Source of the DNA: an uncultured Paracoccaceae bacterium
GTDB lineage: Bacteria; Pseudomonadota; Alphaproteobacteria; Rhodobacterales; Rhodobacteraceae
Assembly: GCA_913061275.1 (NCBI GenBank)
Contig: CAJXSR010000003.1
Location: forward strand, 62,001-126,000
Length of the DNA: 64,000 nt
Direction of reading: 5' to 3'
Positions 27,469-36,841 of the stretch are shown here, piece after piece. The first letter of the stretch is position 1. Each line of letters opens with the position of its first letter. The position numbers and the translations under genes were made by a program. Below the pieces are notes generated by a model. It was not told the origin of the DNA. It did no database searches and saw only the letters and a program-made list of their open reading frames with translations.

Positions 27469-28446
27469 TTATCCCCATAAATCTGGTGTTGCAGGATGCA
27501 CACCTTGCGCATCGAAATGAAGCGGGCTGTCACGGTCTTCGCCCAATAACAACGGCCCGTCAAGATCAACCAAGGCCATATCTTGTGCAACCAAAATCGC
27601 AGGGGCCATGGCAAGGGACGAACCAACCATACAACCCACCATCACCTGATATCCTTGTGCAATAGCCGCATCTTTCAAAGCTAGAGCTTCGGTTAAGCCA
27701 CCTGTTTTATCCAGCTTAATATTTACCATATCGTATTTGCCCTTTAACGCGGTAAGACTGGCACTGTCGTGGCAACTTTCATCGGCACAAACTGGTAGTA
27801 CGCGCTTCAAAGTCAAAAGCGCATCATCCGCACCCGCTGGCAAAGGTTGTTCAACCACAGCCACACCCAACTCAACCAAAACAGGGGCAAGCTTTTCGTA
27901 TAACTCAGGCGTCCACCCTTCATTTGCATCAACAATAATCGTTGCTTCAGGCGCACCCATACGCACGGCTTTAATGCGTGCAATATCCTCATTACCACCA
28001 CCAAGCTTAGTTTTCAACAATGGACGATAGCTATGTTTTGCCGCCTGTTCTTGCATCTTTTCAGGCGTATCCAGTGACAATGTATACGCTGTAATTTCAG
28101 GTTTTGGTGCAGGTAATCCCGCCAATTCCCAAACTGGCTTTCCTGCCTGTTTCGCTTCCAAATCCCAATAGGCACAATCCACCGCATTACGTGCAGCACC
28201 TGCAGGCAGCAACGACAGTAAATCCGTGCGATCAAAACTGGCAGGTAAAGATTTTACCTGCGCTTCAACGCTTTCCATCGTTTCACTGTAGCGTGCATAA
28301 GGCACACATTCGCCACGCCCAACATGCCCGCCTTGGTGCAATGTCACGGTTAGAACATCCGCCTGTGTGCGTGAGCCGCGCGAAATGGTAAACACTTGCG
28401 CAAGCTTGAAAACATCGTGTTGAACGGTAATCTCAATATTATCCAT
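27469..28446 (-). CDS. dgcA: N-acetyl-D-glutamate racemase DgcA (enolase superfamily)
   Basis: 325 residues of the dipeptide-epimerase (enolase) fold. The catalytic KxK is in LLKTKLGGG, metal ligands are in VDANEGWT, VVEQPLPAG and CADESCHD, and the second catalytic lysine in NIKLDKTGG. Next to DgcN it is best read as DgcA, which converts N-acetyl-D-Glu to N-acetyl-L-Glu in marine proteobacteria. L-Ala-D/L-Glu epimerase is the alternative activity of the fold. Gap of nine bases after dgcN. Confidence 0.85.
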   Translation of the reverse strand: MDNIEITVQHDVFKLAQVFTISRGSRTQADVLTVTLHQGGHVGRGECVPYARYSETMESVEAQVKSLPASFDRTDLLSLLPAGAARNAVDCAYWDLEAKQAGKPVWELAGLPAPKPEITAYTLSLDTPEKMQEQAAKHSYRPLLKTKLGGGNEDIARIKAVRMGAPEATIIVDANEGWTPELYEKLAPVLVELGVAVVEQPLPAGADDALLTLKRVLPVCADESCHDSASLTALKGKYDMVNIKLDKTGGLTEALALKDAAIAQGYQVMVGCMVGSSLAMAPAILVAQDMALVDLDGPLLLGEDRDSPLHFDAQGVHPATPDLWG

Positions 28447-28455
28447 GCCGCTTAT

Positions 28456-29457
28456 CTAACACGCAGACAGTGCATCAACCAGACGGCTGGCACCTTGGCG
28501 AAATGGGTCGACCGTAGGCAGGCCCATCTCTGCCTCAACACCTGCCATATATGCTTCTGTATCAGCGAGTGACAAATGCTGCGTATTCACGGAAATTCCG
28601 ATCACTTTACACGCAGGGTTCGCAACCCGTGCAAGCGTTAAAGCCACATCACGCAACTCCTGCAAACTTGGTTGCTGATAGTCAGGCAACCCGCGCATAT
28701 GCTCACGTGTTGGCTCATGACACAACACCAACGCATCTGGTTGACCGCCGTGGATTAAGGCCATTGTGACGCCCGAATAAGACACATGAAACAAAGACCC
28801 TTGCCCCTCGATCAGATCCCAATGATCCGCGTCATTATCAGGCGTCAGAAATTCAACTGACCCCGCCATGAAATCGGCCACTACTGCGTCCAACGGAATA
28901 CCACCACCAGTTATCAAAATACCTGTCTGGCCGGTTGGCCGGAAGGTGGCATTCATATCGCGGGCGTGCATTTCTTTTTCCATCGCAAGGCCCGTGTACA
29001 TCTTACCAACTGAGCAATCCGTGCCAACGGGCAGACAGCGTTTGCCGGTACGTTTTACACCATTGGCAATCGGAAATTCCACCATGGGGACACGAACATC
29101 GAATAATGTACGCCCGTGCATCATTGCGGCGGCGGCCAAATCAGCTTCATCTTTCAATAGGTTATGCAGGCCAGACGCAATATCCATGCCCTTTTCCAAA
29201 GCTTCCAGCAGCACGGCTTTCCAACTAGATGAAATATAACCACCACGGTTAGCAACGCCGATCACCAACGTTTGGGCCCCTGCCGCAATCGCCTGGTCTA
29301 TCGTCATATCAGGCAAGCCCAGATCAGCCTTGCAGCCTTCCATACGGAATTGCCCAACCGACGCGTCAGGGCGCCAGTCTTTGATGCCAATGGCAACTTT
29401 CGTTGCCAACATATCGGGCGCATCGCCCAAGAATAACAGGTATGGAGATTTAATCAT
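28456..29457 (-). CDS. dgcN: D-glutamate N-acetyltransferase DgcN (DUF1611)
   Basis: A 333-residue DUF1611 protein. The N-terminal domain starts MIKSPYLLFLGDAPD; the C-terminal P-loop domain carries VGTDCSVGKMYTGL (about 143-157). It is the first enzyme of the DgcN-DgcA D-glutamate catabolism pathway, acetylating D-Glu before racemisation. GAGG precedes the ATG. First gene of the operon, promoter somewhere in the 293-base divergent gap upstream. The cognate regulator DgcR is not in the window. Confidence 0.85.
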   Translation of the reverse strand: MIKSPYLLFLGDAPDMLATKVAIGIKDWRPDASVGQFRMEGCKADLGLPDMTIDQAIAAGAQTLVIGVANRGGYISSSWKAVLLEALEKGMDIASGLHNLLKDEADLAAAAMMHGRTLFDVRVPMVEFPIANGVKRTGKRCLPVGTDCSVGKMYTGLAMEKEMHARDMNATFRPTGQTGILITGGGIPLDAVVADFMAGSVEFLTPDNDADHWDLIEGQGSLFHVSYSGVTMALIHGGQPDALVLCHEPTREHMRGLPDYQQPSLQELRDVALTLARVANPACKVIGISVNTQHLSLADTEAYMAGVEAEMGLPTVDPFRQGASRLVDALSAC

Positions 29458-29750
29458 GGTGCCCTCGGATGTCTGGATTTTGGGAAGGTATATCTGGTTT
29501 GTATGGGTGAAATTGCCATAATCACCGAATTTTACATAAATTATGCATATTTCTTCTAATATTATATAATAAGTTAGAATTATATTTCATATATTCCGCC
29601 ATATAGGCGTATTCTTCGAAATACTCGATTCGCAGAATACAAAGCTTAACCCACAGCAATCTGTATGAATTTCCTCTGAGACAGCACGACACAAAAGTTG
29701 CTATTTGTGCAAACTGCTATACGCTTATCTTAACAAACTTGGGGGTTAAA
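29458..29750. promoter_or_regulatory. A/T-rich divergent region between dgcN and a metallo-hydrolase gene
   Basis: 293 bases without a gene. It should hold both promoters. Its only clear structure is the inverted repeat CGCC-ATATA-GGCG at 29597-29609, with runs of A/T around it. No consensus -35/-10 pair could be called with confidence on either strand. Confidence 0.35.
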
Positions 29751-30659
29751 ATGCCAACACTAATGATAACTATTAGAACAATACTGTTTGCCTGCCTAAC
29801 GTTTACTACAGCCGCTCTTGCCTCCGATGAAAACAACGGCATGCGTGAAATTGGTGATGGCGTATACAGCTTCACCATTGGTGAGGGGAACCATTCAATG
29901 TTTGTGGTGGGCGAAGAAAGTGTCGCGGTTTTTGAAACATTTCATTCTGGCCATGCAGGAAAGCTGTTAGAGGCAATCGGCAGCGTGACTGACAAACCCG
30001 TCAAATACGCTTTTATCAGCCATAATCACTGGGATCATTCCAGCGGCGGCAAGGTCTTTAGCGATGCAGGTGCGCAAACAGTGATGCATCAACGGGCTGC
30101 CGATTGGGTAATGGCCAATCCAGGGCGCGATACAACAATGCCCGATATTACATGGTCAGGCGACCGTAAGGATATCGCCATGGGGAATTTCACTGTCAGC
30201 ATGCATTATCTGGGCCTTAACCACGGGTTGGGCCTGACAATTTTCACCATTCCCGAACGTCGTGCCGCCTATATTGCCGATTTAGTTACACCGAACCGTG
30301 TCATGTTCGCGGTAGTTCCTGACTTCAATATTGGTGAGTGGGAACGCAGCCTAGGCGAAATACTTGAAATGGATTTTGACATCGCCGTATGCTCACACAA
30401 TGCGCTTTCACCGCAAGAAGCGATGAATGGCTGTACCCGCAATCATATTGAAGAAGAGCGCCAATACATCCGCGATTTACGCAATGCAATTCTGGCTGAG
30501 TTCCAAAAAGGCACGGGCTTTATGGACATCCCTAATGCCGTAAAATTACCAGAATATGCGCATTGGGTTGGCTATAACGAATGGCTAGAGATGAACACAT
30601 TACGGTTAATGACTGATCTTTGGATGGGGCCGTTTCCGTGGGTTCCAAACGCAAACTAA
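29751..30659 (+). CDS. Exported metallo-beta-lactamase-fold hydrolase
   Basis: 302 residues. A Sec signal peptide (MPTLMITIRTILFACLTFT, cleavage after TTAALA) is followed by the zinc motif SHNHWDHSSGG (HxHxDH), then a C-terminal His/Asn region (CSHNALSPQ). Relatives are alkyl-sulfatases, quorum-quenching lactonases and SoxH-like proteins; which applies is not clear. The ATG at 29751 is preferred because GGGGG lies six bases upstream; an in-frame TTG lies 12 bases earlier. It is followed 27 bases later by a SnoaL-like gene. Confidence 0.75.
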   Translation: MPTLMITIRTILFACLTFTTAALASDENNGMREIGDGVYSFTIGEGNHSMFVVGEESVAVFETFHSGHAGKLLEAIGSVTDKPVKYAFISHNHWDHSSGGKVFSDAGAQTVMHQRAADWVMANPGRDTTMPDITWSGDRKDIAMGNFTVSMHYLGLNHGLGLTIFTIPERRAAYIADLVTPNRVMFAVVPDFNIGEWERSLGEILEMDFDIAVCSHNALSPQEAMNGCTRNHIEEERQYIRDLRNAILAEFQKGTGFMDIPNAVKLPEYAHWVGYNEWLEMNTLRLMTDLWMGPFPWVPNAN

Positions 30660-30686
30660 GCCACATCGCATTAGGTATAACAAATC

Positions 30687-31451
30687 ATGACGACCGCAAA
30701 GAAAGACCAGATCAGAGCATTGCTAAAAAGCATTGAAACTGGTGACACCGCCTCTGTGGCTGTGGTAAATGAGGCTAAGTACATTCAACACAACCCGCAA
30801 ACCCATGAAGGCAGCGAAGGTTTGGCATCGCTGTTTAAGCGACTGTCTAAAACCGAACCTAAGGTTAATATGGTTCGGGGTTTCGAGGATGGTGAATTTG
30901 TATTCGCCCAGATGGAATACGACTTTTCAAGCCGTAAAATTTGCTTTGAAGTGTTCCGGTTTGAAGATGGACAGGCAGTCGAGCATTGGGACAATATTCA
31001 GGAACGGCTAGGGCCTAACCAATCTGGTCACAGCATGGTGGATGGGCCGACAAAGGCAGTCGATCTTGAAGTGACAGAACGTAACCGAACCTTTGCCCGC
31101 TCTTTCGTTGAAAGCGTTCTTGTTGGCGGGCAGATCGACCAGCTTACTGATTATATCGACGCGGAGAATTACGTTGAGCACAATCCCCGGCTAGGCGACG
31201 ACGTGGCCGTTCTTCGGTCTGCATTGGAAGCTGAAGATAAGGGGCGAAGACGGATCGACTATCACCGCATCCACCGTGTTCTGGCAGAAGGAAACTTTGT
31301 GCTTTGCGTCAGCGAAGGTAGCTTTGATGGCATCCCATCAGCCTTCTATGATCTGTTTCGGCTCGATAAAGGTAAAATAGCCGAGCATTGGGACACCACC
31401 GAAAACATCGCACCACGTAGCGAATGGAAGAACAATAATGGTAAGTTCTGA
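30687..31451 (+). CDS. Tandem SnoaL-like (NTF2 fold) protein
   Basis: 254 residues made of two similar SnoaL-like halves. Both halves have an Asn-Tyr/Ile-His-Asn-Pro segment (KYIQHNPQTHEG and NYVEHNPRLGDD) and a matching EHWD near the end (VEHWDN and AEHWDT). The fold is that of SnoaL cyclases and small ester-cyclase-like proteins, but most such proteins are of unknown function. It follows the metallo-hydrolase gene and may form an operon with it. Confidence 0.75.
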   Translation: MTTAKKDQIRALLKSIETGDTASVAVVNEAKYIQHNPQTHEGSEGLASLFKRLSKTEPKVNMVRGFEDGEFVFAQMEYDFSSRKICFEVFRFEDGQAVEHWDNIQERLGPNQSGHSMVDGPTKAVDLEVTERNRTFARSFVESVLVGGQIDQLTDYIDAENYVEHNPRLGDDVAVLRSALEAEDKGRRRIDYHRIHRVLAEGNFVLCVSEGSFDGIPSAFYDLFRLDKGKIAEHWDTTENIAPRSEWKNNNGKF

Positions 31452-31606
31452 GTGAAGGTTTTTCAGTCCGGCGGCACCTGAATAACCAGCTATCTAGCCT
31501 TACTAAGGTGTTCTACCTATGGTGCCATTACGCCCTATAGCATTCCCAAAACTTGACGCAGCCAAAATTTACAATAGGTTTTAAGGAAACAACTGGGAGA
31601 AAAACA

Positions 31607-32386
31607 ATGCTTTCACGACGTATTTTTTTACAAACGACAGCTGCTGCAGCGGGCGCAATTACCGTACTGCCATATGCTGCCATGGCAAGTAATCATGCAA
31701 TGAGTTTTGCCAATGGTGCTGTCAAAGCAACCCCAATTTCACACGCCTCGGTGGTTTTAGAAACCCCAATGGGCGTGATCTATGCCGATCCAGTGGGTGA
31801 CCCCGCGCAATACGCAGGCTTACCACCAGCCGATCTGGTGTTGATTACCCATCACCACGGCGACCATCTGAACAACGAAACACTTGCTGCTGTATTGAAT
31901 GATAAAGCCACATTGATTTCAAACCAAGGCGCACACGATAAGATGACCGCCGATCTGGCTGCGCGTGCACAGGTTATTACAAACACCCAAACGACCAGTT
32001 TTGGCGATATCGGAATTGAGGCGATTGCCGCTTATAATACCACCGAAGGCCGACTGAAATTCCACCCACAGGGGCGCGATAATGGTTATGTACTGAACAT
32101 TGGCAATACGCGTGTTTATCTGTCGGCCGATACCGAAGATGTGCCGGAAATGCGTGCGCTTAAAGACATCGATGTCGCCTTTTTATGTATGAACTTACCG
32201 TTCACAATGGACATCAAAGCAGCCGCAAGTGCTGTGGCTGAATTTAAACCCTCAGTCGTTATTCCTTACCACTACCGTGGCAAAGAAGGTGGCACTCAAG
32301 ACCCCATAGCCTTTGCCGCAATGCTGGACAGCGCCATTCAAGTTGAACAAGGCAACTGGTACGGTAAAGGCAAAGGCATGATCTAG
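31607..32386 (+). CDS. Tat-exported metallo-beta-lactamase-fold protein
   Basis: 259 residues. The N-terminus has a twin-arginine motif (SRRIFLQ) and a hydrophobic stretch ending near AMA, so it should be folded in the cytoplasm and exported by Tat. The zinc motif THHHGDHLNNET is clear, with further His near the C-terminus (IPYHYRGKEGG). It belongs to the UlaG-like branch. The start at 31607 is supported by GGGAGA upstream. Its substrate is unknown; it lies downstream of another exported metallo-hydrolase. Confidence 0.78.
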   Translation: MLSRRIFLQTTAAAAGAITVLPYAAMASNHAMSFANGAVKATPISHASVVLETPMGVIYADPVGDPAQYAGLPPADLVLITHHHGDHLNNETLAAVLNDKATLISNQGAHDKMTADLAARAQVITNTQTTSFGDIGIEAIAAYNTTEGRLKFHPQGRDNGYVLNIGNTRVYLSADTEDVPEMRALKDIDVAFLCMNLPFTMDIKAAASAVAEFKPSVVIPYHYRGKEGGTQDPIAFAAMLDSAIQVEQGNWYGKGKGMI

Positions 32387-32410
32387 GGTTTTTAGGTAAA
32401 TTTAAATTGG

Positions 32411-33418
32411 TTAACTATCCACGACATAGTCTAACAGTTTAGTTTTCTTGCGTGTACGCATTTCAGATGGCGTTTCTCCGAATGTATCGCGAAATGCTTT
32501 TGACAATGTACCGGCAGATGTAAAGCCAGTTGCGCATGCAACATCAGCCAAACTTATCTGCGTTTCATCCAATAATACCAGGGCACGCTTGGCACGTAGC
32601 TTTCTATAAAAACGGGCTGGTGACATTTCAAAAACGGCATTAAATATACGTTCTAATTGCCTTTGTGACAGGCCCATCTTTTGGGTTAATTCTCGGACGG
32701 ATAAAGGTTCTTCAATTGCATTTTCCATCAAACTTAATGCCTGGCTAATACGATCATCAAACAAGTTTGTATTGTCAGCCATATGTTTGGGTTGCTCGGT
32801 TGTACTGCGACGGATCGTATGGATCAGCATATGACTGCCCAGTTCCGCAACTTCATGCGGTGACATAAATTCCGCGATAATACCGATCAGCAATTCAGCG
32901 GTAGAGCCCGAACCTGCGGCGGTTATTACCCCTCTGGACTTCTCTGAAAACCGCGATGTCAGGCGGGGGTAGTATCCAGTTTCATGCAGTATAGAGCTAT
33001 CACGCCAATGCGTTGTAACCGCCCCATCAGTAATCTTTGTAGCTTTAATATATGCGGTGGCAGCACCAGACAAAAGTATTGTCATCAACCCTTGACGCTG
33101 CATGTATCTGGCGCGTTTCAACCAGACATCGGTTGCAGGTTTTTCCGAACCGATTACAACCATCCAATCTGCCAGCCCATGATTTTCAATCGCAGGGGCC
33201 GCACGCACTAGAACCCCACTAGAGCCTTTAACCAACCCGGGCTTATCCGACACAAACTGCCATTTAAAAAGTGGCTCGGTTCTGATTTGATTGGCAATTT
33301 GCAAAGTTGTCGTAACAGAAGCCAGCTCTAATTCCGAAAACCCGTTTTGCACAAATATTTCAAACGTGCGCATACGATTTAAACTTGGTGGTGGCTTCGA
33401 AAGCTTTTGTTCTTTCAT
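32411..33418 (-). CDS. GlxA-type AraC-family regulator
   Basis: 335 residues. An N-terminal DJ-1/PfpI-like domain (about 14-190; AAGSGSTAELLIGI) is followed by two AraC helix-turn-helix motifs (LSVRELTQKMGLSQRQLERIF and ISLADVACATGFTSAGTLSKAFRD). Homologues often control methylamine, carnitine or glycine betaine genes. It is convergent with the Tat-exported hydrolase gene and upstream of its own promoter in 33419-33558. Confidence 0.85.
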   Translation of the reverse strand: MKEQKLSKPPPSLNRMRTFEIFVQNGFSELELASVTTTLQIANQIRTEPLFKWQFVSDKPGLVKGSSGVLVRAAPAIENHGLADWMVVIGSEKPATDVWLKRARYMQRQGLMTILLSGAATAYIKATKITDGAVTTHWRDSSILHETGYYPRLTSRFSEKSRGVITAAGSGSTAELLIGIIAEFMSPHEVAELGSHMLIHTIRRSTTEQPKHMADNTNLFDDRISQALSLMENAIEEPLSVRELTQKMGLSQRQLERIFNAVFEMSPARFYRKLRAKRALVLLDETQISLADVACATGFTSAGTLSKAFRDTFGETPSEMRTRKKTKLLDYVVDS

Positions 33419-33541
33419 ATAGCATGATCCTTAGCCCCCTTATTTCCGACAGTAGAAATAAAGTGTGACCGCAACTCTATATGCAAACTTCAAATTACGA
33501 TAGTATTCAAGTGCATCGGATGCAGCCCCCGCAAATTACGC

Positions 33542-33560
33542 AAAAATAGCCACCCTATTT
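33542..33560 (-). terminator. Candidate terminator of the cobalamin operon
   Basis: On the minus strand a 6-bp stem (AAATAG / CTATTT) with a five-base loop overlaps the cobM stop codon and is followed by five T. The stem is A/T-rich, so termination strength is uncertain. Confidence 0.45.
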
Positions 33561-34350
33561 AGGTATTATGATCCTCCACCAAATCCACACCAACAACGGG
33601 GCGTAGGACGTGGGGCATTTTGGGGTCGTATAGGGCAGAGTCTTTGAAATCTATTGATGATGCCAGTGCCGGGCCAACCAATATCAGGGCGGTGCGGGTG
33701 ATCTTTTCTTTGCGCACTTTTTTGCGAATGTCGGCAAGTGTGCCGCGAATAATCATCTGATCAGGCCATCCAACGCGGTAGCCGACGACAACGGGGCAGT
33801 CTTCGCCGTAATGCGGGATCAGTTGGCGTTCTATTTCGCGCATGTTGCGGATTGCCAGATGGATTGCCAGTGTGGCCCCCGTGTGGCCGAAATTGTCCAG
33901 TGTTTCACCCGCAGGCATAGATGTGGATTGCATCGACATGCGGGTCAGCACGATGGATTGGGCGACTTCGGGGATGGTCAATTCTTGCCCGATGGTCGCG
34001 GCCATTGCGGCGTATGCGGAAACGCCGGGGATAATTTCGTATTCTACACCTGCCGCATTCAAGCGACGAATTTGTTCGGCTATGGCACCGTATAATGATG
34101 GGTCACCAGAATGGACACGGGCAACATCTTCGCCGCGTTTGTGGGCGGCCAGAATTTCGGCATGGGTATCATCCAATGTCATCACAGCGGTGTCTTTGAC
34201 AATCGCATCATGCGGCGCAAAGGCCACAACCGCTTCGGGCACCAGTGATCCTGCGTATAGACAAACCTTGCAGCGCTCAATCAGGGCTTTGCCTTTGACA
34301 GTAATTAGGTCGGGGTCGCCGGGGCCGGCACCGATAAAATAGACTTTCAT
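33559..34350 (-). CDS. cobM: Precorrin-4 C11-methyltransferase
   Basis: A 263-residue tetrapyrrole methylase. The N-terminal GAGPGDPDLITVKG, the CobM block YAGSLVPEAV, and VHSGDPSLYGA are typical. It methylates precorrin-4 to precorrin-5 at C11 using SAM. Last gene of the minus-strand cobalamin operon; its start overlaps the cbiG-cobJ stop by four bases. Confidence 0.93.
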   Translation of the reverse strand: MKVYFIGAGPGDPDLITVKGKALIERCKVCLYAGSLVPEAVVAFAPHDAIVKDTAVMTLDDTHAEILAAHKRGEDVARVHSGDPSLYGAIAEQIRRLNAAGVEYEIIPGVSAYAAMAATIGQELTIPEVAQSIVLTRMSMQSTSMPAGETLDNFGHTGATLAIHLAIRNMREIERQLIPHYGEDCPVVVGYRVGWPDQMIIRGTLADIRKKVRKEKITRTALILVGPALASSIDFKDSALYDPKMPHVLRPVVGVDLVEDHNT

Positions 34351-36149
34351 GACAGATCTCCATCAATTTTGCGCGCATAGCCGCGCGGGGTGTACATGCG
34401 TGGGCCTTCGCCCAATGCGGCAAGTTTCGAATTGGATGAGCCGACAAGAACCACGGTCATCATATCCACATCGTCCACTTCCAAATCGGCAAGTTTAACA
34501 TAGCGAATGCTTTCATCATGGCGGCCCAAGGAACGCCCCAACATTACGGGTGTGTCTGCAGGGCGGTGTTGCAACAAAATATCACGGGCTTCCGTCAGCA
34601 GGGTGCGGCGACGTTTCGATACGGGGTTATAGAACGCGATCACGAAGTCGCCGATGGCGGCTGCATTCAGGCGTTTGATAATGTCTGCGCGGTGGGTCAG
34701 CAGGTCTGACAGTGAAATAGCGCAAAAGTCATGGCCCAAAGGTGCGCCTGCACGGGCAGCGGCCCCTTGCAATGCGCTAACGCCAGGGGTGCATTTTATC
34801 TCAACGCGATGAGCCGCGTCAGAGACACCCATTTCATCAACACCACGATCCATCAATTCAAACACCAACGCACCCATCGCGTAAATGCCAGCGTCGCCAG
34901 AGCAGATCAAGGCAACATTTTTGCCTTTTGCTGCCTGTTCCAACGCGTAACGACAGCGGTCTTCTTCGGCACCCAGATGGAAATCCGAACGCTCCTTGCC
35001 AATAGCCAACGGCCCTAGCAGGTCGATATATAGCCCGTAACCCACCAATTCTTCAGCTTCAGCCACCAGTTGGCTAGCTTCTGGTGTACGCCATGAAGCT
35101 TGCCCGGGGCCTATGCCAACAATCGACAGCTTTCCGCGTGAACGACCCTTGAATTCTGTCACAGATTCAGAGGAAATAGCTAATGCACAAGTGGCGTTTT
35201 TGGTTTTCTGCTTTGCAATTTTCAGTGTCGCATTCGTATGACCCATAGCCAAAGCGGCGGCTTCTGATACGCCGTGGCAACCGACCTCTTGGAACACCAC
35301 ATCAGATGGGTTTGCCAGTTGATCCGCATAAGCTTCCAGCTCATCTGCCATAAACACCCGAAATGGCACGCCCAAACGTTTGGCCAGCATATTCATCGCA
35401 GGTTCATCCGCTTTTAAATCCAGTGATCCAATGGCGGCAACACAACCAAGTGCAATATTATTATCGGCAAAGGTCTTTTGCACCAACTTCCACAATTCTT
35501 GTGGGTCACAGTTACGTGCACACCCCACGCCCAAAGTGATGTTTTGCGGGTGATAGACCAGTGTTGTGTCATCCCCAGAAGTCGCATTTTCAGTTGTAAT
35601 TAATGTAACCGCACCATTTGTATCAGCATCCAAACCCCAGATGTTTTCACCTTTGATGTTTGGCGCGCCACCCGAAAGCAATCCGGCCATCACACCCTTG
35701 GCACATTCAGAGTTCGCAAGTCGCCAGCCCAAAGGCGGCTCATCCAAAGCCACGCCCAGCGCCACGTCTCCCGCAGTTGTCACAGATGCATGACCTGACA
35801 ATATGTCGGCCAGTTCTTTGGCCAAGCGATTGGCCCCACGATGGCCACCTAGTAAAGGTACCACGGTTGATCCGTCATCAGCCACGCTGACAACGGGTGG
35901 CTCAGTAGTTTTATCATTCAATAAAGGGGCCACAGCCCGGATCAAAATGCCCGATGCACAAACGCCAATCACGGGCACTTTGGCAGCAAACAGATCGCGC
36001 ACATGATCCAGTGCATTATCAAAAAATGCATCGGCCTGTTCAACGCGGGTCTTGCGGCCATGTACGGCAAAGCCAGTGCTTTTTGCTATTTTATGGGCGG
36101 TTGCAGCGCCTGAGCGTGACAGACAAATGATAACGGGAGTTACAGCCAA
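34347..36149 (-). CDS. CbiG-CobJ fusion protein (cobalamin biosynthesis)
   Basis: 600 residues. Residues 1 to about 330 are CbiG-like (ICLSRSGAATAHKIA, then the GGHRGANRLA block at 101-110, then the CobE/CbiG C-terminal domain with GVGCARNC at 207-214). Residues 340-600 are a CobJ precorrin-3B C17-methyltransferase (GKLSIVGIGPGQ at 339-350, SGDAGIYAMG at 417-426). CbiG opens the delta-lactone in the anaerobic route, whereas CobJ acts in the aerobic route; the fusion suggests a ring-contraction role together. Overlaps cobI by ten bases and cobM by four. Confidence 0.88.
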   Translation of the reverse strand: MAVTPVIICLSRSGAATAHKIAKSTGFAVHGRKTRVEQADAFFDNALDHVRDLFAAKVPVIGVCASGILIRAVAPLLNDKTTEPPVVSVADDGSTVVPLLGGHRGANRLAKELADILSGHASVTTAGDVALGVALDEPPLGWRLANSECAKGVMAGLLSGGAPNIKGENIWGLDADTNGAVTLITTENATSGDDTTLVYHPQNITLGVGCARNCDPQELWKLVQKTFADNNIALGCVAAIGSLDLKADEPAMNMLAKRLGVPFRVFMADELEAYADQLANPSDVVFQEVGCHGVSEAAALAMGHTNATLKIAKQKTKNATCALAISSESVTEFKGRSRGKLSIVGIGPGQASWRTPEASQLVAEAEELVGYGLYIDLLGPLAIGKERSDFHLGAEEDRCRYALEQAAKGKNVALICSGDAGIYAMGALVFELMDRGVDEMGVSDAAHRVEIKCTPGVSALQGAAARAGAPLGHDFCAISLSDLLTHRADIIKRLNAAAIGDFVIAFYNPVSKRRRTLLTEARDILLQHRPADTPVMLGRSLGRHDESIRYVKLADLEVDDVDMMTVVLVGSSNSKLAALGEGPRMYTPRGYARKIDGDLS

Positions 36150-36841
36150 GGGTCATTTCCTTTTGAAACGAGGATCATTGAAAAGTATGGGGCAATGTCA
36201 GGCGCTTCGGCCAATGGCATTGATTTTTGATTGGGTAGGGTTGCGCGTTCAACATAATGCGCGAAATCCATTAGATTTTGCGCGGCAAGGATGTCTTTGA
36301 CCTTGCCCAAATGCCGCCCAACTTTCATCACAGCAATGGCTTCGGCATTGGCGATTTTTGATGACAGATCATCAAGGGGCAATGTTGCAGGCACAATCGT
36401 CAGCACTTCACTGCGCGCCACAAGCGGGCGCTCAACCACAGATGCACAGGCAGAAACCGAGTTGACGCCTGGCACAATTTCAACCTCAAAATCATCCGAC
36501 AGGCGCGAAAACAGATACATGAATGAACCGTAAAAGAACGGGTCACCTTCGCACAACACAACAACATCTTGACCTTTTTCCAACACGCCGCGGATTTCAT
36601 CGGCACCTTTATCGTAAGCGTCTTGCGCAGGCTTGCGTGCCACTGACATGGGAATTTCAATCGCGATTTCGCGCACCTCATCAGAAATATGATCTTGCGC
36701 AATCGAACGCGCGAAACTAGCACCTGTTTCCAACATCGGGTAAGCCACACAAGCAGCTGCCCCTATTAATCGCGCAGCTTTCAAAGTCATCAGCTCTGGG
36801 TCGCCAGGCCCCAGACCAATTCCGTAAAGTTTCCCGTTCAT
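36140..36841 (-). CDS. cobI: Precorrin-2 C20-methyltransferase
   Basis: 233 residues. It opens GKLYGIGLGPGDPELMTLKA, the family hallmark, and carries LCEGDPFFYGSFMYL. It methylates precorrin-2 at C20, the first committed methylation of the corrin path, in the cytosol. Overlaps the next gene by ten bases and cobL by four. Confidence 0.93.
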   Translation of the reverse strand: MNGKLYGIGLGPGDPELMTLKAARLIGAAACVAYPMLETGASFARSIAQDHISDEVREIAIEIPMSVARKPAQDAYDKGADEIRGVLEKGQDVVVLCEGDPFFYGSFMYLFSRLSDDFEVEIVPGVNSVSACASVVERPLVARSEVLTIVPATLPLDDLSSKIANAEAIAVMKVGRHLGKVKDILAAQNLMDFAHYVERATLPNQKSMPLAEAPDIAPYFSMILVSKGNDPWL

